From Pseudomonas mosselii (GTDB taxonomy: Bacteria > Pseudomonadota > Gammaproteobacteria > Pseudomonadales > Pseudomonadaceae), in the NCBI RefSeq assembly GCF_003205295.1, contig NZ_QJRP01000012.1:1-64000 (forward strand): a stretch of 64,000 nucleotides of DNA. The letters run 5' to 3'. Positions 51,281 through 61,244 of this stretch are shown one piece after another; positions within the stretch are counted from its first letter, which is position 1; each line of letters begins with the position of its first letter. The notes under the pieces are model-generated. The model was not told the origin of the DNA and did no database searches. It saw only the letters and a list, made by a program, of their open reading frames with translations. The position numbers and the translations under genes were made by a program.

Positions 51281-53272
51281 TCAAAAGCGCTCCAGGCCTG
51301 ATGCGACACGCGCCGGTGGTACCTGCACCTGCGCCACCGCAAGGGCCAGGGTCAGCTCGAAGCGGCTGCCCAGCCCCGGCGTCGACTCATGGGACAGTTG
51401 CGCGCCGATCAACTCGCCCAGTTGCCGGCAGATCGACAGGCCGATGCCCAGCCCGCCGTAGCGCCGGGTCATCGAACCGTCCATCTGGAAGAAACGCTGG
51501 TACAGCACCGCCTGGTCCAGATCGTCGAAGCCGATGCCGCTGTCACTGACCGTGAGGCTCAGGACCAGGCTGTCCGGCCCGGTACGCCGGCCACGGGCCT
51601 GCACGGTGACGCCCCCCTGATGGGTGAACTTCAGCCCGTTGTCCACCAGGCAGGCCAGGCAGCGGGCGAGCTTCTGCGCATCGCCGACCAGGCTGTCGGG
51701 CAAGTCGGCGGGGATGTCCAGGCTCAGGTACAGGCCCTTGGCCAGCGCCTGGCTGGCATAACCGGCCCGCAGTTCCTGGAGCAGGCGTCGCAGGCTGAAC
51801 GCCATGCCCTGGTTGCGCAGGCGCCCGGCCTGCAGCTCGGTGAGGATAAGGATGTCGTCGACCATCGCCATCATGTCCTGGGCCGACCCTGTGGCAGTGC
51901 GATGGTACTGGGCCTGCTCGGCGCTCATGGGCAGGGTGTGCAGCAGCTCCAGCGAACCGATCACGCCGTTCATCGGCGTGCGCAACTCATGGGTCACGGT
52001 GGCCAGGAACTCGTCCTTGAGCCGGTTGCTGCGCGCCAGTTGCAAGTTAAGTTGCTCCAGGGTGCGCCCGGTCTCGCGCAGGGTCTGTGCCTGCTGCTCA
52101 CGCAGGCTGTTGATGCGGTCGGCCAGGGCCAGCGACAGCAACGCCACCTCAAGTGCCGAGCCGAGCTGGCTGGCGTACATGGTGATGAACACGTTGGGCA
52201 GGTAGCCCAGCACCATCAGCGTGTTGACCAATCCGCCAGCGAGGAAGGCGGTCCAGGCGATGATGAACCAGCGTGCCACGCGCAATCCGTGCCACCAGGC
52301 ATAGAGCCCGGCGCTGAAGATACTGACGGTGAACAGCAGCGCTAGCACCGTGGCCATGCGCAGCGCCACACCGTAGCGCAGGGTCACCGCCAGCACCATG
52401 ACCAGCGCGCCGCCGGCCATCAAGCCCTTGAGCAGGCGGTCGAAGCCCCGGCTGAGGCTGCCAAGTTGCAGGAAGTGGCGGGCGAACTGGCAGCCGAACA
52501 GCCCGGCGGCACCGATGAACAACGGGGTGGCGGCGTTGGCCCACCATGGGCTGTCCGGCCAGAAATAGGCAATGCCAGCGCCGTTGACCGACACCTGGTA
52601 GAGACCGAACGAAGCGATATAAAGGATGTAGTACAGGTAACTGACATCACGCACGCTGAGGTAGATGAACAGGTTGTACACCAGCATCACCAGCAGCACG
52701 CCGTAGATCATGCCCAGCACATAAAGCCGGGTGGGCTGGTCTTCCAGGTAGGCCTCGGCCGACCACAATGTCAGCGGTGCCTGGATCGAGCCCTGGCTAT
52801 GCAGACGCAGGTAGGCGGTGGTCGCCTGGCCGGGCTGCAGCGGCAACTCGAACAGGTAGTTGTTCTGGCGGATCTCCCGGCTGGCATAGGGCAGCGCGTC
52901 ACCGGTGCGCCGGGCCAGGCGATAGGTGCCCTGCGCGTCCGGCAGGTAGAGTTCCAGGTGATCCAGTGGCGGGTAGGCGAGTTCCAGCAGCCACTGACGT
53001 GGCGCGGCCGAAGGGGCGGCGGCATAGGCGAGATCGACCCGCAGCCAGAACACCGAGGTGGAGTAGCCCGCATTGAGCACTTCGTCCTGATGTGCCTGGA
53101 AGCGCCCGGCGAACGCCGCAGAGCTGACCTGGGCAATGCTGGCGCTGCCGTCCTGGTCTTCATAGACCTGCATATGGCGGCCCAGCGGCAGGCGCCCGGT
53201 GGCGTCGTCGAATTCGACCGCTCCGGCCAGCATGGGCAAGCAGCCCAGAAGCACAATCAGCAAATAGCGCAT
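51281..53272 (-). CDS. 7TMR-DISM sensor histidine kinase
   Basis: 663 residues. A signal peptide (VLLGCLPMLAGAV) and periplasmic DISM-type beta domain (about 25-170) precede seven membrane helices (about 180-385), a coiled coil, the dimerisation/phosphoacceptor box VTHELRTPMNGVIGSLELL and the ATPase domain (N box LVDNGLKFTH, G1 DSGIGFDD, G2 GGLGIGLSICRQLGE). There is no receiver domain and no response regulator beside it, so its partner is encoded elsewhere. It senses an unknown, perhaps carbohydrate-like, extracellular signal. Confidence 0.9.
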   Translation of the reverse strand: MRYLLIVLLGCLPMLAGAVEFDDATGRLPLGRHMQVYEDQDGSASIAQVSSAAFAGRFQAHQDEVLNAGYSTSVFWLRVDLAYAAAPSAAPRQWLLELAYPPLDHLELYLPDAQGTYRLARRTGDALPYASREIRQNNYLFELPLQPGQATTAYLRLHSQGSIQAPLTLWSAEAYLEDQPTRLYVLGMIYGVLLVMLVYNLFIYLSVRDVSYLYYILYIASFGLYQVSVNGAGIAYFWPDSPWWANAATPLFIGAAGLFGCQFARHFLQLGSLSRGFDRLLKGLMAGGALVMVLAVTLRYGVALRMATVLALLFTVSIFSAGLYAWWHGLRVARWFIIAWTAFLAGGLVNTLMVLGYLPNVFITMYASQLGSALEVALLSLALADRINSLREQQAQTLRETGRTLEQLNLQLARSNRLKDEFLATVTHELRTPMNGVIGSLELLHTLPMSAEQAQYHRTATGSAQDMMAMVDDILILTELQAGRLRNQGMAFSLRRLLQELRAGYASQALAKGLYLSLDIPADLPDSLVGDAQKLARCLACLVDNGLKFTHQGGVTVQARGRRTGPDSLVLSLTVSDSGIGFDDLDQAVLYQRFFQMDGSMTRRYGGLGIGLSICRQLGELIGAQLSHESTPGLGSRFELTLALAVAQVQVPPARVASGLERF

Positions 53273-53537
53273 ACAGCCCCAGCATGGCCTGTGCGGTCGC
53301 GTCGCGGTTGCCTCCCATCCCTTTGAGACGACGTGATCCGGCAGAACCCATTTATCGAGTTATCCGAGCACTCTAGCATAGCCTCTAGCACTGGCCAGCA
53401 GCCACCTAGAATTTTCATTCAGAGGCTCTAGAATGCATGTTTCAGAATATACAACCAGGCCAACCTGACCACTTGATCAGCAATTCTCTCGCCGCGGGCG
53501 AACCGCAGAAAAAGGTTTGGTGATAAGCTCGCCGACC

Positions 53538-54335
53538 ATGAATACCTACAGCTCCCGCCCCGTTGTCCTCTGTCTCTCCGGCCACGACCCCAGTGGTGGC
53601 GCCGGGCTGCAGGCAGATATCGAAGCCCTGATCGCCCAGGGCTGTCACGCCGCGCCCGCCGTGACCGCCCTGACCGTGCAGGATACCGTCAACGTTTCCG
53701 ACTTCCGCGTGCTCGACCGCGAGTGGGTCCTGGCCCAGGCCAACGCCGTGCTGGCCGACTCCACGGTGGCTGCGGTGAAGCTGGGCATGCTCGGCTCGAT
53801 CGAGATGGTCGACACCGTCGCCGAACTGCTCGCCGCCCATCCGCACTTGCCACTGGTCTGCGACCCGGTGCTGCGCGCCGGCGGCGGCGGTCGCCTGGGC
53901 AAGGACGAGGTCGGCTACTCGCTGCGCGAACGCCTGCTGCCGCTGGCCACCATTGCCACGCCGAACCTGCCGGAGGCACGTATCCTGGCGGAACTGCCAG
54001 AAGGTACTGCAGACGAATGTGCCGAGAAGCTGCTGCCATTCTGTAGACACCTGCTGATCACCGGCGGTCACGGCGACGAGGTGGAAATCCACAACCGCCT
54101 GTACAGCCGCGACGGCCAGCAGCACACCTGGATCTGCCAGCGCCTGCCGGGCAGCTACCACGGCTCGGGCTGCACCCTGGCCAGTGCCCTGGCCGGCCGG
54201 CTGGCCCTGGGTGAAGATTTGAGCAGCGCCGTGCGCAGCGCCCTGGACTACACCTGGCGGACCCTGCGCGACGCCGAGCAACTGGGCAAGGGCCAGTACG
54301 TGCCGCGCCGCCTGCCCCTGGATTTCTGTTCCTGA
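53538..54335 (+). CDS. thiD: Hydroxymethylpyrimidine/phosphomethylpyrimidine kinase
   Basis: 265 residues. Ribokinase fold with [17 protein letters not shown] at the start, [19 protein letters not shown] and [13 protein letters not shown] (catalytic Asp/anion hole region). It phosphorylates HMP and HMP-phosphate in thiamine synthesis. ATG 53538 is chosen from family alignment; an in-frame ATG at 53517 exists. The thiE gene follows by 14 bp. No TPP riboswitch pattern (CTGAGA ... ACC.TTGAACCTGA) is visible upstream. Confidence 0.92.
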   Translation: MNTYSSRPVVLCLSGHDPSGGAGLQADIEALIAQGCHAAPAVTALTVQDTVNVSDFRVLDREWVLAQANAVLADSTVAAVKLGMLGSIEMVDTVAELLAAHPHLPLVCDPVLRAGGGGRLGKDEVGYSLRERLLPLATIATPNLPEARILAELPEGTADECAEKLLPFCRHLLITGGHGDEVEIHNRLYSRDGQQHTWICQRLPGSYHGSGCTLASALAGRLALGEDLSSAVRSALDYTWRTLRDAEQLGKGQYVPRRLPLDFCS

Positions 54336-54349
54336 CTCGAGGCCATCCG

Positions 54350-54973
54350 ATGACGCTCCGCGGTCTGTATGCCATCACTGACAGCCAGCTGCTTGCTGGC
54401 CGTTTCCTGAGCCATGTCGAGGCAGCACTTGAAGGCGGTGTCTGCCTGCTGCAGTACCGCGACAAGAGCGACGACGCCGGACGTCGCCTGCGCGAAGCCG
54501 AGGAGCTGACGAAGCTCTGCGAACGCTACGGCACCCAGTTGATCATCAACGACGACGCCGAACTGGCCGCGCGCCTGGGTGTCGGCGTGCACCTGGGGCA
54601 GACCGACGGCCCGCTCACCCCGGCCCGCGCCCTGCTCGGCCGCCAGGCGATCATCGGCTCGACCTGCCACGCCAGCCTCGAACTCGCGCAACAGGCCGCC
54701 AGCGAGGGTGCCACCTATGTCGCCTTCGGTCGCTTCTTCAATTCCGTCACCAAACCGGGCGCGCCCGCTGCCAGCGTCGAACTGCTGGAACAGGCCCGCG
54801 CCCAGGTCAAGCTGCCGATCGCCGTGATCGGCGGCATCACCCTCGACAACGCCGCCCCGCTGGTCGCCCATGGCGCCGACCTGCTGGCGGTGATCCACGG
54901 CCTGTTCGGTGCCGACAGCGCGCAGGAAGTCACCCGCCGCGCCCGCGCCTTCAACGCCCTGTTCGTTTCCTGA
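54350..54973 (+). CDS. thiE: Thiamine-phosphate synthase
   Basis: 207 residues, a TIM barrel. [23 protein letters not shown] (pyrophosphate-binding Arg/Asp), [35 protein letters not shown], and [22 protein letters not shown] are all hallmark segments. It joins HMP-PP to thiazole phosphate. It lies between thiD and hemL (14 and 17 bp gaps) in one operon. Confidence 0.94.
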   Translation: MTLRGLYAITDSQLLAGRFLSHVEAALEGGVCLLQYRDKSDDAGRRLREAEELTKLCERYGTQLIINDDAELAARLGVGVHLGQTDGPLTPARALLGRQAIIGSTCHASLELAQQAASEGATYVAFGRFFNSVTKPGAPAASVELLEQARAQVKLPIAVIGGITLDNAAPLVAHGADLLAVIHGLFGADSAQEVTRRARAFNALFVS

Positions 54974-54990
54974 TTTCGAGAGAAGACTCC

Positions 54991-56274
54991 ATGTCCCGTT
55001 CCGAAGCCCTGTTCGCCCAAGCCCAGAAACACATCCCCGGCGGCGTCAACTCGCCGGTGCGCGCCTTCAAGAGCGTCGGCGGCACCCCGCTGTTCTTCAA
55101 GCACGCCGAAGGCGCCTACGTCATCGACGAGGACGACAAGCGCTACGTCGACTATGTCGGTTCCTGGGGCCCGATGATTCTCGGCCACGGCCACCCCGAC
55201 GTGCTGGATGCCGTGCGCCGGCAGCTCGAGCACGGCCTGTCCTACGGTGCGCCGACCGCCATGGAAACCGAGATGGCCGACCTGGTCTGCTCGATCGTGC
55301 CGTCGATGGAGATGGTGCGCATGGTCAGCTCCGGCACCGAGGCGACCATGAGCGCCATCCGCCTGGCCCGTGGCTACACCGGCCGCGACGCCATCATCAA
55401 GTTCGAGGGCTGCTACCACGGTCACTCCGACAGCCTGCTGGTCAAGGCCGGCTCCGGCCTGCTGACCCAAGGCGTGCCGAGCTCGGCCGGGGTGCCGGCG
55501 GACTTCGCCAAGCACACCCTGACCCTGCCGTTCAACGACATCGCCGCCGTCGAGAAAACCCTGGCGGACGTCGGCCAGACCGTCGCCTGCATCATCGTCG
55601 AGCCAGTGGCCGGCAACATGAACTGCGTACCGCCGGCGCCGGGCTTCCTCGAAGGCCTGCGCGCGCTGTGCGACAAGCATGGCGTGGTGCTGATCTTCGA
55701 TGAGGTGATGACCGGCTTCCGTGTGTCGCTGGGCGGCGCCCAGGGCCACTACGGCATCACCCCGGACCTGTCGACCTTCGGCAAGATCGTCGGCGGCGGC
55801 ATGCCGGTCGGCTGCTTCGGCGGCAAACGCGAAATCATGGGCTGCATCGCCCCGCTGGGCCCGGTCTACCAGGCCGGTACCCTGTCGGGCAACCCGCTGG
55901 CGATGGCCGCGGGCCTGACCACCCTGAAGCTGATCAGCCGCCCGGGTTTCCATGACGAGCTGAGCGCCTTCACCAGCCGTATGCTCGATGGCCTGCAACA
56001 GCGCGCCGATGCTGCCGGCATCCCGTTCGTCACCACCCAGGCGGGGGCCATGTTCGGCCTGTACTTCAGCGGCGCCGACGACATCGTCACCTTCGACGAC
56101 GTGATGGCCAGCGACGCCGAGCGCTTCAAGCGCTTCTTCCACCTGATGCTCGACGGCGGCGTGTACCTGGCGCCAAGCGCCTTCGAAGCGGGCTTCACCT
56201 CCATCGCCCATGGCGACAAGGAACTGCAGATCACCCTGGATGCAGCCGAGCGGGCGTTCGCCAAGCTGAAGTAA
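54991..56274 (+). CDS. hemL: Glutamate-1-semialdehyde 2,1-aminomutase
   Basis: 427 residues. PLP enzyme of class III aminotransferases: [50 protein letters not shown], and the PLP lysine in [14 protein letters not shown]. It makes 5-aminolevulinate from glutamate-1-semialdehyde for haem and cobalamin. It is the last gene of the thiD-thiE-hemL operon; a REP pair 10 bp past its stop may end the transcript. Confidence 0.96.
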   Translation: MSRSEALFAQAQKHIPGGVNSPVRAFKSVGGTPLFFKHAEGAYVIDEDDKRYVDYVGSWGPMILGHGHPDVLDAVRRQLEHGLSYGAPTAMETEMADLVCSIVPSMEMVRMVSSGTEATMSAIRLARGYTGRDAIIKFEGCYHGHSDSLLVKAGSGLLTQGVPSSAGVPADFAKHTLTLPFNDIAAVEKTLADVGQTVACIIVEPVAGNMNCVPPAPGFLEGLRALCDKHGVVLIFDEVMTGFRVSLGGAQGHYGITPDLSTFGKIVGGGMPVGCFGGKREIMGCIAPLGPVYQAGTLSGNPLAMAAGLTTLKLISRPGFHDELSAFTSRMLDGLQQRADAAGIPFVTTQAGAMFGLYFSGADDIVTFDDVMASDAERFKRFFHLMLDGGVYLAPSAFEAGFTSIAHGDKELQITLDAAERAFAKLK

Positions 56275-56283
56275 GGGTGTTCC

Positions 56284-56346
56284 ATCGCGGGGCAAGCCCG
56301 CTTCCACGCCATAACGGCATGCGTGGGAGCGGGCTTGCCCCGCGAT
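56284..56346. repeat. REP-like inverted pair, family A
   Basis: ATCGCGGGGCAAGCCCGCTT and inverse around a short CACGCC...GGCATGCG-type centre, 10 bp after the hemL stop. Confidence 0.85.
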
Positions 56347-56513
56347 GAGGCCGCCAAAGGCGACAAATGAGCAAAGCGTTAACCCTGTCACACCCTTGCA
56401 CTGCTCACCGTGTTGTAGAAATTCGAGTAAAACTTTGTAAGGTAGGCGCTGCTTATCCCATAATGTGCCACCAGAGACATTGGCCGTAGCTTTGCAGAGG
56501 TAAGTCGATCCCC

Positions 56514-57059
56514 ATGAACCGCACCGGCCGCGCCCTGACCCTGGGCTGCCTGTTGCTTCTTCAGCCCCTGCTGGCCCTGGCGGAGGGCGGTAACTCGTTG
56601 CTGATTCCAACGACGGGCCGCTGCACGCTCGATACCGCGCCCGAAGACCTGCCGAACGCACTGAAGGCCTGCGAGCAGACGGCGCAATCCGGGGATGCCG
56701 AAGCGCAGTACGAGCTGGGCGAGTTCTATTACAGCGGCACGCCGCGCCATCTCGACAAGGCGCTCAAATGGTTCGAAAAGGCTTCGCTGCAGGGCCAGGG
56801 CCAGGCCCAGTACCGCCTGGGCTCGATGTTTTTCCATGGCGAAGGGGTCAAGGCCAATAACGTGCAGGCCTACATTCTGCTCAAGATCGCCGCGGTCAAC
56901 GGTGCCGAAGACGCCCTGGACATGGCCGACGAAGTCACCGAGCAGATGCCCCGCGACGAGCTCGAGCACGCCACCCAGGTGCTCGGCCAGATCTTCCGCA
57001 AGTACCTGCTGGAACTGCAGAACGCCGAAGGCCGCACGCCCTTCTCGCCCCTGCCCTGA
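56514..57059 (+). CDS. Exported Sel1/TPR-repeat protein
   Basis: 181 residues. A signal peptide (ALTLGCLLLLQPLLALAEGG) is followed by Sel1-like repeats: AEAQYELGEFYYSG..RHLDKALKWFEKASLQGQGQAQYRLGSMFFHGEGV and one more degenerate copy (YILLKIAAVNGAEDAL). It should be a periplasmic protein-protein adaptor. Two cysteines near the N-terminus could form a disulfide. It sits between hemL and phoH where P. aeruginosa also carries small genes; its job is unknown. Confidence 0.82.
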   Translation: MNRTGRALTLGCLLLLQPLLALAEGGNSLLIPTTGRCTLDTAPEDLPNALKACEQTAQSGDAEAQYELGEFYYSGTPRHLDKALKWFEKASLQGQGQAQYRLGSMFFHGEGVKANNVQAYILLKIAAVNGAEDALDMADEVTEQMPRDELEHATQVLGQIFRKYLLELQNAEGRTPFSPLP

Positions 57060-57238
57060 GCCGCCCCGGACCCTGCGCGGCCCACCGGCATCATCGTTTC
57101 GTCAACTTGCCCTGCCATGATCGACACGCGGATCGGAAGCGTCGCACCGACCCTTGATCGTTTCAGTGCTTTCGCCACTGCCACTCAAGGGTTATTCTTG
57201 AGTTCACATTCATTGCCGTCGAGCGGCTAAAAACGACC

Positions 57239-58237
57239 TTGAACGCACCCATACAACCCCATCGTTTCATCCTCGAGCCCTTCGAGGCCCATCGTTTCGC
57301 CAACCTGTGCGGCCAGTTCGACGAGCACCTGCGCCTGATCGAACAACGCCTGGCCATCGAGATCCGCAACCGCGGCAACCAGTTCGAACTGATCGGCGAA
57401 CCCAAGACCACCTCCGCCGCCGAACAGTTGCTGCGCCGTCTCTATCGCGAGGCCAAGGCCACCGACCTGTCGCCGGAAACGGTCCATCTCTATCTCCAGG
57501 AATCGACAGTCGAGACCCTCGAGAACCCGGCGGTCAACGAAGTCAGCGTCTCACTGCGCACACGCAAGGGCAACATCCGCCCGCGCGGCGCCAACCAGCA
57601 GCGCTACGTCAAGGAAATCCTGGCCAACGACATCAACTTCGGCATCGGCCCGGCCGGTACCGGCAAGACCTACCTGGCCGTGGCCTGCGCGGTCGATGCG
57701 CTGGAGCGCGAACAGGTGCGCCGCATCCTGCTGGTGCGCCCGGCGGTCGAGGCCGGCGAAAAGCTCGGTTTCCTGCCCGGCGACCTCGCCCAGAAGATCG
57801 ACCCTTACCTGCGCCCACTGTACGACGCGCTCTACGAGATGCTCGGCTTTGAACATGTGGCCAAGCTCATCGAACGCCAGGTGATCGAGATCGCGCCACT
57901 GGCCTACATGCGCGGCCGCACCCTGAACAACAGCTTCATCATCCTCGACGAGAGCCAGAACACCACCCTCGAGCAGATGAAGATGTTCCTCACCCGCATC
58001 GGCTTCGGCTCGACCGCGGTGATCACCGGCGACATCACCCAGGTCGACCTGCCACGCGGCACCAAGTCGGGGCTGGCCCATGTGATCGAGGTGCTCAAGG
58101 ACGTCCCAGGTATCAGCTTCACCCATTTCCAGCCCAAGGATGTGGTGCGCCACCCGCTGGTGCAGCGCATCGTCGAGGCCTACGACCGCTTCGACGCCCG
58201 TCAGGCCAAGCCCGAGGCACCCGGCAAAGATGCTTGA
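57239..58237 (+). CDS. PhoH-family ATPase (YbeZ)
   Basis: 332 residues beginning at a TTG codon (57239), from where the sequence [30 protein letters not shown] continues in the family manner; no ATG or GTG lies at a suitable place. P-loop [14 protein letters not shown], and Walker B LDESQN. PhoH/YbeZ acts with YbeY in ribosome quality control and RNA processing. It overlaps ybeY by 8 bp. A 7-bp inverted repeat (57183-57189 and 57197-57203) lies 36 bp upstream of the start. Confidence 0.92.
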   Translation: MNAPIQPHRFILEPFEAHRFANLCGQFDEHLRLIEQRLAIEIRNRGNQFELIGEPKTTSAAEQLLRRLYREAKATDLSPETVHLYLQESTVETLENPAVNEVSVSLRTRKGNIRPRGANQQRYVKEILANDINFGIGPAGTGKTYLAVACAVDALEREQVRRILLVRPAVEAGEKLGFLPGDLAQKIDPYLRPLYDALYEMLGFEHVAKLIERQVIEIAPLAYMRGRTLNNSFIILDESQNTTLEQMKMFLTRIGFGSTAVITGDITQVDLPRGTKSGLAHVIEVLKDVPGISFTHFQPKDVVRHPLVQRIVEAYDRFDARQAKPEAPGKDA

Positions 58238-58703
58238 ACTCGACCTGCAACGGGCCACGGACGCCGCTGCCCCCGATGACGCCGCCTTCCGCCGCTGGTG
58301 CGAGCTTGCCCTGCGCCAGCGCACCGCCGACTCGGAAATGACCATTCGCCTGGTCGACGAAGCCGAAGGCCGCGAGCTGAACCACACCTTCCGGCACAAG
58401 GATTACGCCACCAACGTGCTGTCATTCCCGGCCGACGTGCCCGACGAGCTGCTCGACATCCCGCTGCTGGGCGACCTGGTGATCTGCGTGCCGGTGGTCG
58501 AGCGCGAGGCCGCCGAACAAGGCAAGGCCCTCGAGGCACACTGGGCGCACCTGGTCATCCACGGCTGCCTGCACCTGCTCGGCTACGACCACATCGAGGA
58601 CGATGAGGCCGAGGAGATGGAAGCGCTGGAACGAACATTGCTGGCGGAACTGGGTCATCCGGACCCGTACGCCGACGACGAAACCGAATCAATCACACAC
58701 TGA
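58230..58703 (+). CDS. ybeY: rRNA-maturation endoribonuclease YbeY
   Basis: 157 residues. The zinc site is [25 protein letters not shown] (three His). [10 protein letters not shown] is the second family pattern. The start at 58230 lies within the end of phoH (8-bp overlap), as usual for this pair. YbeY trims 16S rRNA ends and checks 70S ribosomes. Confidence 0.95.
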   Translation: MLELDLQRATDAAAPDDAAFRRWCELALRQRTADSEMTIRLVDEAEGRELNHTFRHKDYATNVLSFPADVPDELLDIPLLGDLVICVPVVEREAAEQGKALEAHWAHLVIHGCLHLLGYDHIEDDEAEEMEALERTLLAELGHPDPYADDETESITH

Positions 58704-58729
58704 TACTGCAAGGATCACGAGTAACCGCC

Positions 58730-59569
58730 ATGAGCGAAGACCGATCGAGCAACGGGCAGAAGTCCTGGCTGGGTAAACTGACCCAGGCTTTTGCCCATGA
58801 GCCGAAAAACCGCCAGGAGCTCCTCGAGCTGCTGCGCGAAGCCCATCAGAACAAGCTGCTCGACAGCGAAGCGCTGACCATCGTCGAAGGCGCCATCCAG
58901 GTCGCTGACCTGCAAGTGCGCGACATCATGGTGCCGCGCTCGCAGATGATCAGCATCAAGGCCAGCCAGTCGCCGCGTGAATTCCTGCCGGCGGTGATCG
59001 ACGCCGCGCACTCGCGCTACCCGGTGATCGGCGAGAGCCATGACGATGTGCTCGGCATCCTGCTCGCCAAGGACCTGCTGCCGCTGATCCTCAAGGAGAA
59101 CGGCGACAGCTTCAACATCAAGGACCTGCTGCGCCCGGCCACCTTCGTGCCGGAGTCCAAGCGCCTGAACGTGCTGCTGCGCGAGTTCCGCGCCAACCAC
59201 AACCACATGGCCATCGTCATCGACGAGTACGGCGGCGTGGCGGGCCTGGTAACCATCGAGGACGTGCTCGAGCAGATCGTCGGCGATATCGAGGACGAGC
59301 ACGATGTCGAGGAAGACAGCTACATCAAGCCGCTGCCCAGCGGCGACTTCCTGGTCAAGGCGCTGACCCCGATCGAGAACTTCAACGGGTTCTTCGACAG
59401 CGAATTCTCCGATGACGAGTTCGACACCGTCGGCGGCCTGGTGATGAGCGCGTTCGGCCATCTGCCCAAGCGCAACGAAACCACCGAGATCGGTGGCTAC
59501 CGCTTCCGTATTCTCAACGCCGACAGCCGGCGGATACATTTGCTGCGCCTAACCCCGATCAACCGTTAA
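58730..59569 (+). CDS. corC: CorC/YbeX-like CBS-domain protein
   Basis: 279 residues without membrane helices. Two CBS domains (DLQVRDIMVPRSQMI, then FVPESKRLNVLLREFRANHNHMAIVIDEYGGVAGLVTIEDVLEQIVGDIEDEHD) and a C-terminal CorC_HlyC transporter-associated domain (DTVGGLVMSAFGHLP). It is linked to magnesium/cobalt efflux and ribosome health. It follows ybeY by 26 bp and precedes lnt by 8 bp. Confidence 0.93.
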   Translation: MSEDRSSNGQKSWLGKLTQAFAHEPKNRQELLELLREAHQNKLLDSEALTIVEGAIQVADLQVRDIMVPRSQMISIKASQSPREFLPAVIDAAHSRYPVIGESHDDVLGILLAKDLLPLILKENGDSFNIKDLLRPATFVPESKRLNVLLREFRANHNHMAIVIDEYGGVAGLVTIEDVLEQIVGDIEDEHDVEEDSYIKPLPSGDFLVKALTPIENFNGFFDSEFSDDEFDTVGGLVMSAFGHLPKRNETTEIGGYRFRILNADSRRIHLLRLTPINR

Positions 59570-59577
59570 GGACGAAA

Positions 59578-61095
59578 ATGCGCTGGATCACCCGCCCCGG
59601 CTGGCCCGGTAACCTGCTGGCCATGGCGGCCGGCGCTTCCACCCTCCTGGCCCTGGCGCCGTTCGACGTCTGGCCGCTGGCCATCCTGTCCATCGCCCTG
59701 TTCTACGCCGGCCTGCGCGAACTGACGCCGCGCCAGGCCCTGGGCCGCGGCTGGTGCTTCGGCTTCGGCCTCTACGGCGCCGGCACCTGGTGGATCTACG
59801 TCAGCATGAACACCTACGGCGGCGCCTCGCCGCTGCTGGCGATCGCCCTGCTGCTGGCGTTCTTCGCCTGCCTGGCGTTCTTCTTCGCCTTGCCCGCCTG
59901 GCTATGGGCGCGCTGGCTACGCCGCGACGAGGCGCCACTGGCCGATGCCCTGTGTTTCGCCGCCTTGTGGTTGCTGCAGGAGGCCTTCCGCGGCTGGTTC
60001 CTCACTGGTTTCCCCTGGCTGTATGCCGGCTACAGCCAGCTCGACGGCCCACTCGCCGGACTCGCCCCGCTGGGCGGCGTCTGGCTGGTGTCCTTCGTCC
60101 TGGCCTTGAGCGCCGCCTTGCTGTGCAACCTGTACCGCCTGCGTGAACGCCGTTCGTTCCTGGCCGTTGGCGCGGTGTTGCTGTTGGCGCCGTGGATCCT
60201 CGGCCTGGCCCTCAAGGATCATGCCTGGACCCAGCCGGCGGGCGATCCGCTGAAGGTCGCCGCCTTGCAGGGCAATGTCGAACAGGACCTGAAATGGGAT
60301 CCGGCGCACGTCAATGCGCAACTGGCGCTGTACCGCGACATGAGCTTCAGCTCGAAACCCGTCGACCTGCTGGTCTGGCCGGAAACCGCCGTGCCGGTGC
60401 TCAAGGACCAGGCCCAGGGCTACATCGACATGATGGGCACCTTTGCCGCCGAACGGCACTCGGCGCTGATCACCGGGGTACCGGTGCGGCAGATGGTCCA
60501 CCACCAGCGCCGCTACTACAACGGCATCACCGTGGCCGGCGAAGGCGACGGCACCTATCTCAAGCAGAAGCTGGTGCCGTTCGGCGAGTACGTGCCGCTG
60601 CAGGACATGCTGCGCGGCCTGATCGAGTTCTTCAACCTGCCGATGTCGGACTTCGCCCGCGGCCCCGAGGACCAGCCCCTGCTGCAGGCCAAGGGTTACC
60701 AGGTGGCACCGTACATCTGCTACGAAGTGGTCTACCCCGAGTTCGCCGCAAGCCTTGCCGCGCGCAGCGACCTGCTGCTGACCATCAGCAACGACACCTG
60801 GTTCGGCACCTCGATCGGCCCGCTGCAGCACCTGCAGATGGCCCAGATGCGCGCCCTGGAGGCCGGTCGCTGGATGATCCGCGCCACCAACAACGGCGTG
60901 ACGGCGCTGATCGATCCGTTCGGCAGGATCACCGCGCAGATCCCGCAGTTCCAGCGGGCCGTGCTGTACGGCGAGGTGGTGCCGATGCAGCAGCTGACGC
61001 CTTACCTGCAATGGCGCTCGTGGCCGTTGGCAATTGTCTGCGCATTGTTGCTGGGCTGGGCGCTGCTGGCCGGGCGTATCGCCAAGACCGTCTGA
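59578..61095 (+). CDS. lnt: Apolipoprotein N-acyltransferase
   Basis: 505 residues: about seven N-terminal membrane helices followed by a periplasmic nitrilase domain. The catalytic Glu is in VWPETAVPV, Lys in YLKQKLVPFGEYVPL and Cys in PYICYEVVYPEF. The enzyme adds the third acyl chain to lipoproteins, so it would act on the TolC-like lipoprotein and the other lipoproteins in this window. It is the last gene of the phoH operon; a REP pair follows at once. Confidence 0.95.
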   Translation: MRWITRPGWPGNLLAMAAGASTLLALAPFDVWPLAILSIALFYAGLRELTPRQALGRGWCFGFGLYGAGTWWIYVSMNTYGGASPLLAIALLLAFFACLAFFFALPAWLWARWLRRDEAPLADALCFAALWLLQEAFRGWFLTGFPWLYAGYSQLDGPLAGLAPLGGVWLVSFVLALSAALLCNLYRLRERRSFLAVGAVLLLAPWILGLALKDHAWTQPAGDPLKVAALQGNVEQDLKWDPAHVNAQLALYRDMSFSSKPVDLLVWPETAVPVLKDQAQGYIDMMGTFAAERHSALITGVPVRQMVHHQRRYYNGITVAGEGDGTYLKQKLVPFGEYVPLQDMLRGLIEFFNLPMSDFARGPEDQPLLQAKGYQVAPYICYEVVYPEFAASLAARSDLLLTISNDTWFGTSIGPLQHLQMAQMRALEAGRWMIRATNNGVTALIDPFGRITAQIPQFQRAVLYGEVVPMQQLTPYLQWRSWPLAIVCALLLGWALLAGRIAKTV

Positions 61096-61106
61096 CCGAC
61101 GCCCCC

Positions 61107-61223
61107 TGTAGGAGCGGCCTTGTGTCGCGAAAGGGCCGCGAAGCGGCCCCGGCGATCTTTGCGTCAACGCTGAAACCCTGGGGCCGCTTTGCGGCCCTTT
61201 CGCGACACAAGGCCGCTCCTACA
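61107..61223. repeat. REP-like inverted pair, family B
   Basis: TGTAGGAGCGGCCTTGTGTC and inverse, starting 12 bp after the lnt stop and ending 22 bp before the convergent ydcF-like gene. Confidence 0.85.
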
Positions 61224-61244
61224 GGGGGCCGCGTGCGCTTGGCA

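Noticed and set aside
53273..53537. TPP riboswitch before thiD
   Set aside because: The conserved THI-box stretches are not present.
54715..56661. Minus-strand frame of 648 codons across thiE and hemL
   Set aside because: Shadow; covers two certain plus-strand genes and a REP pair.
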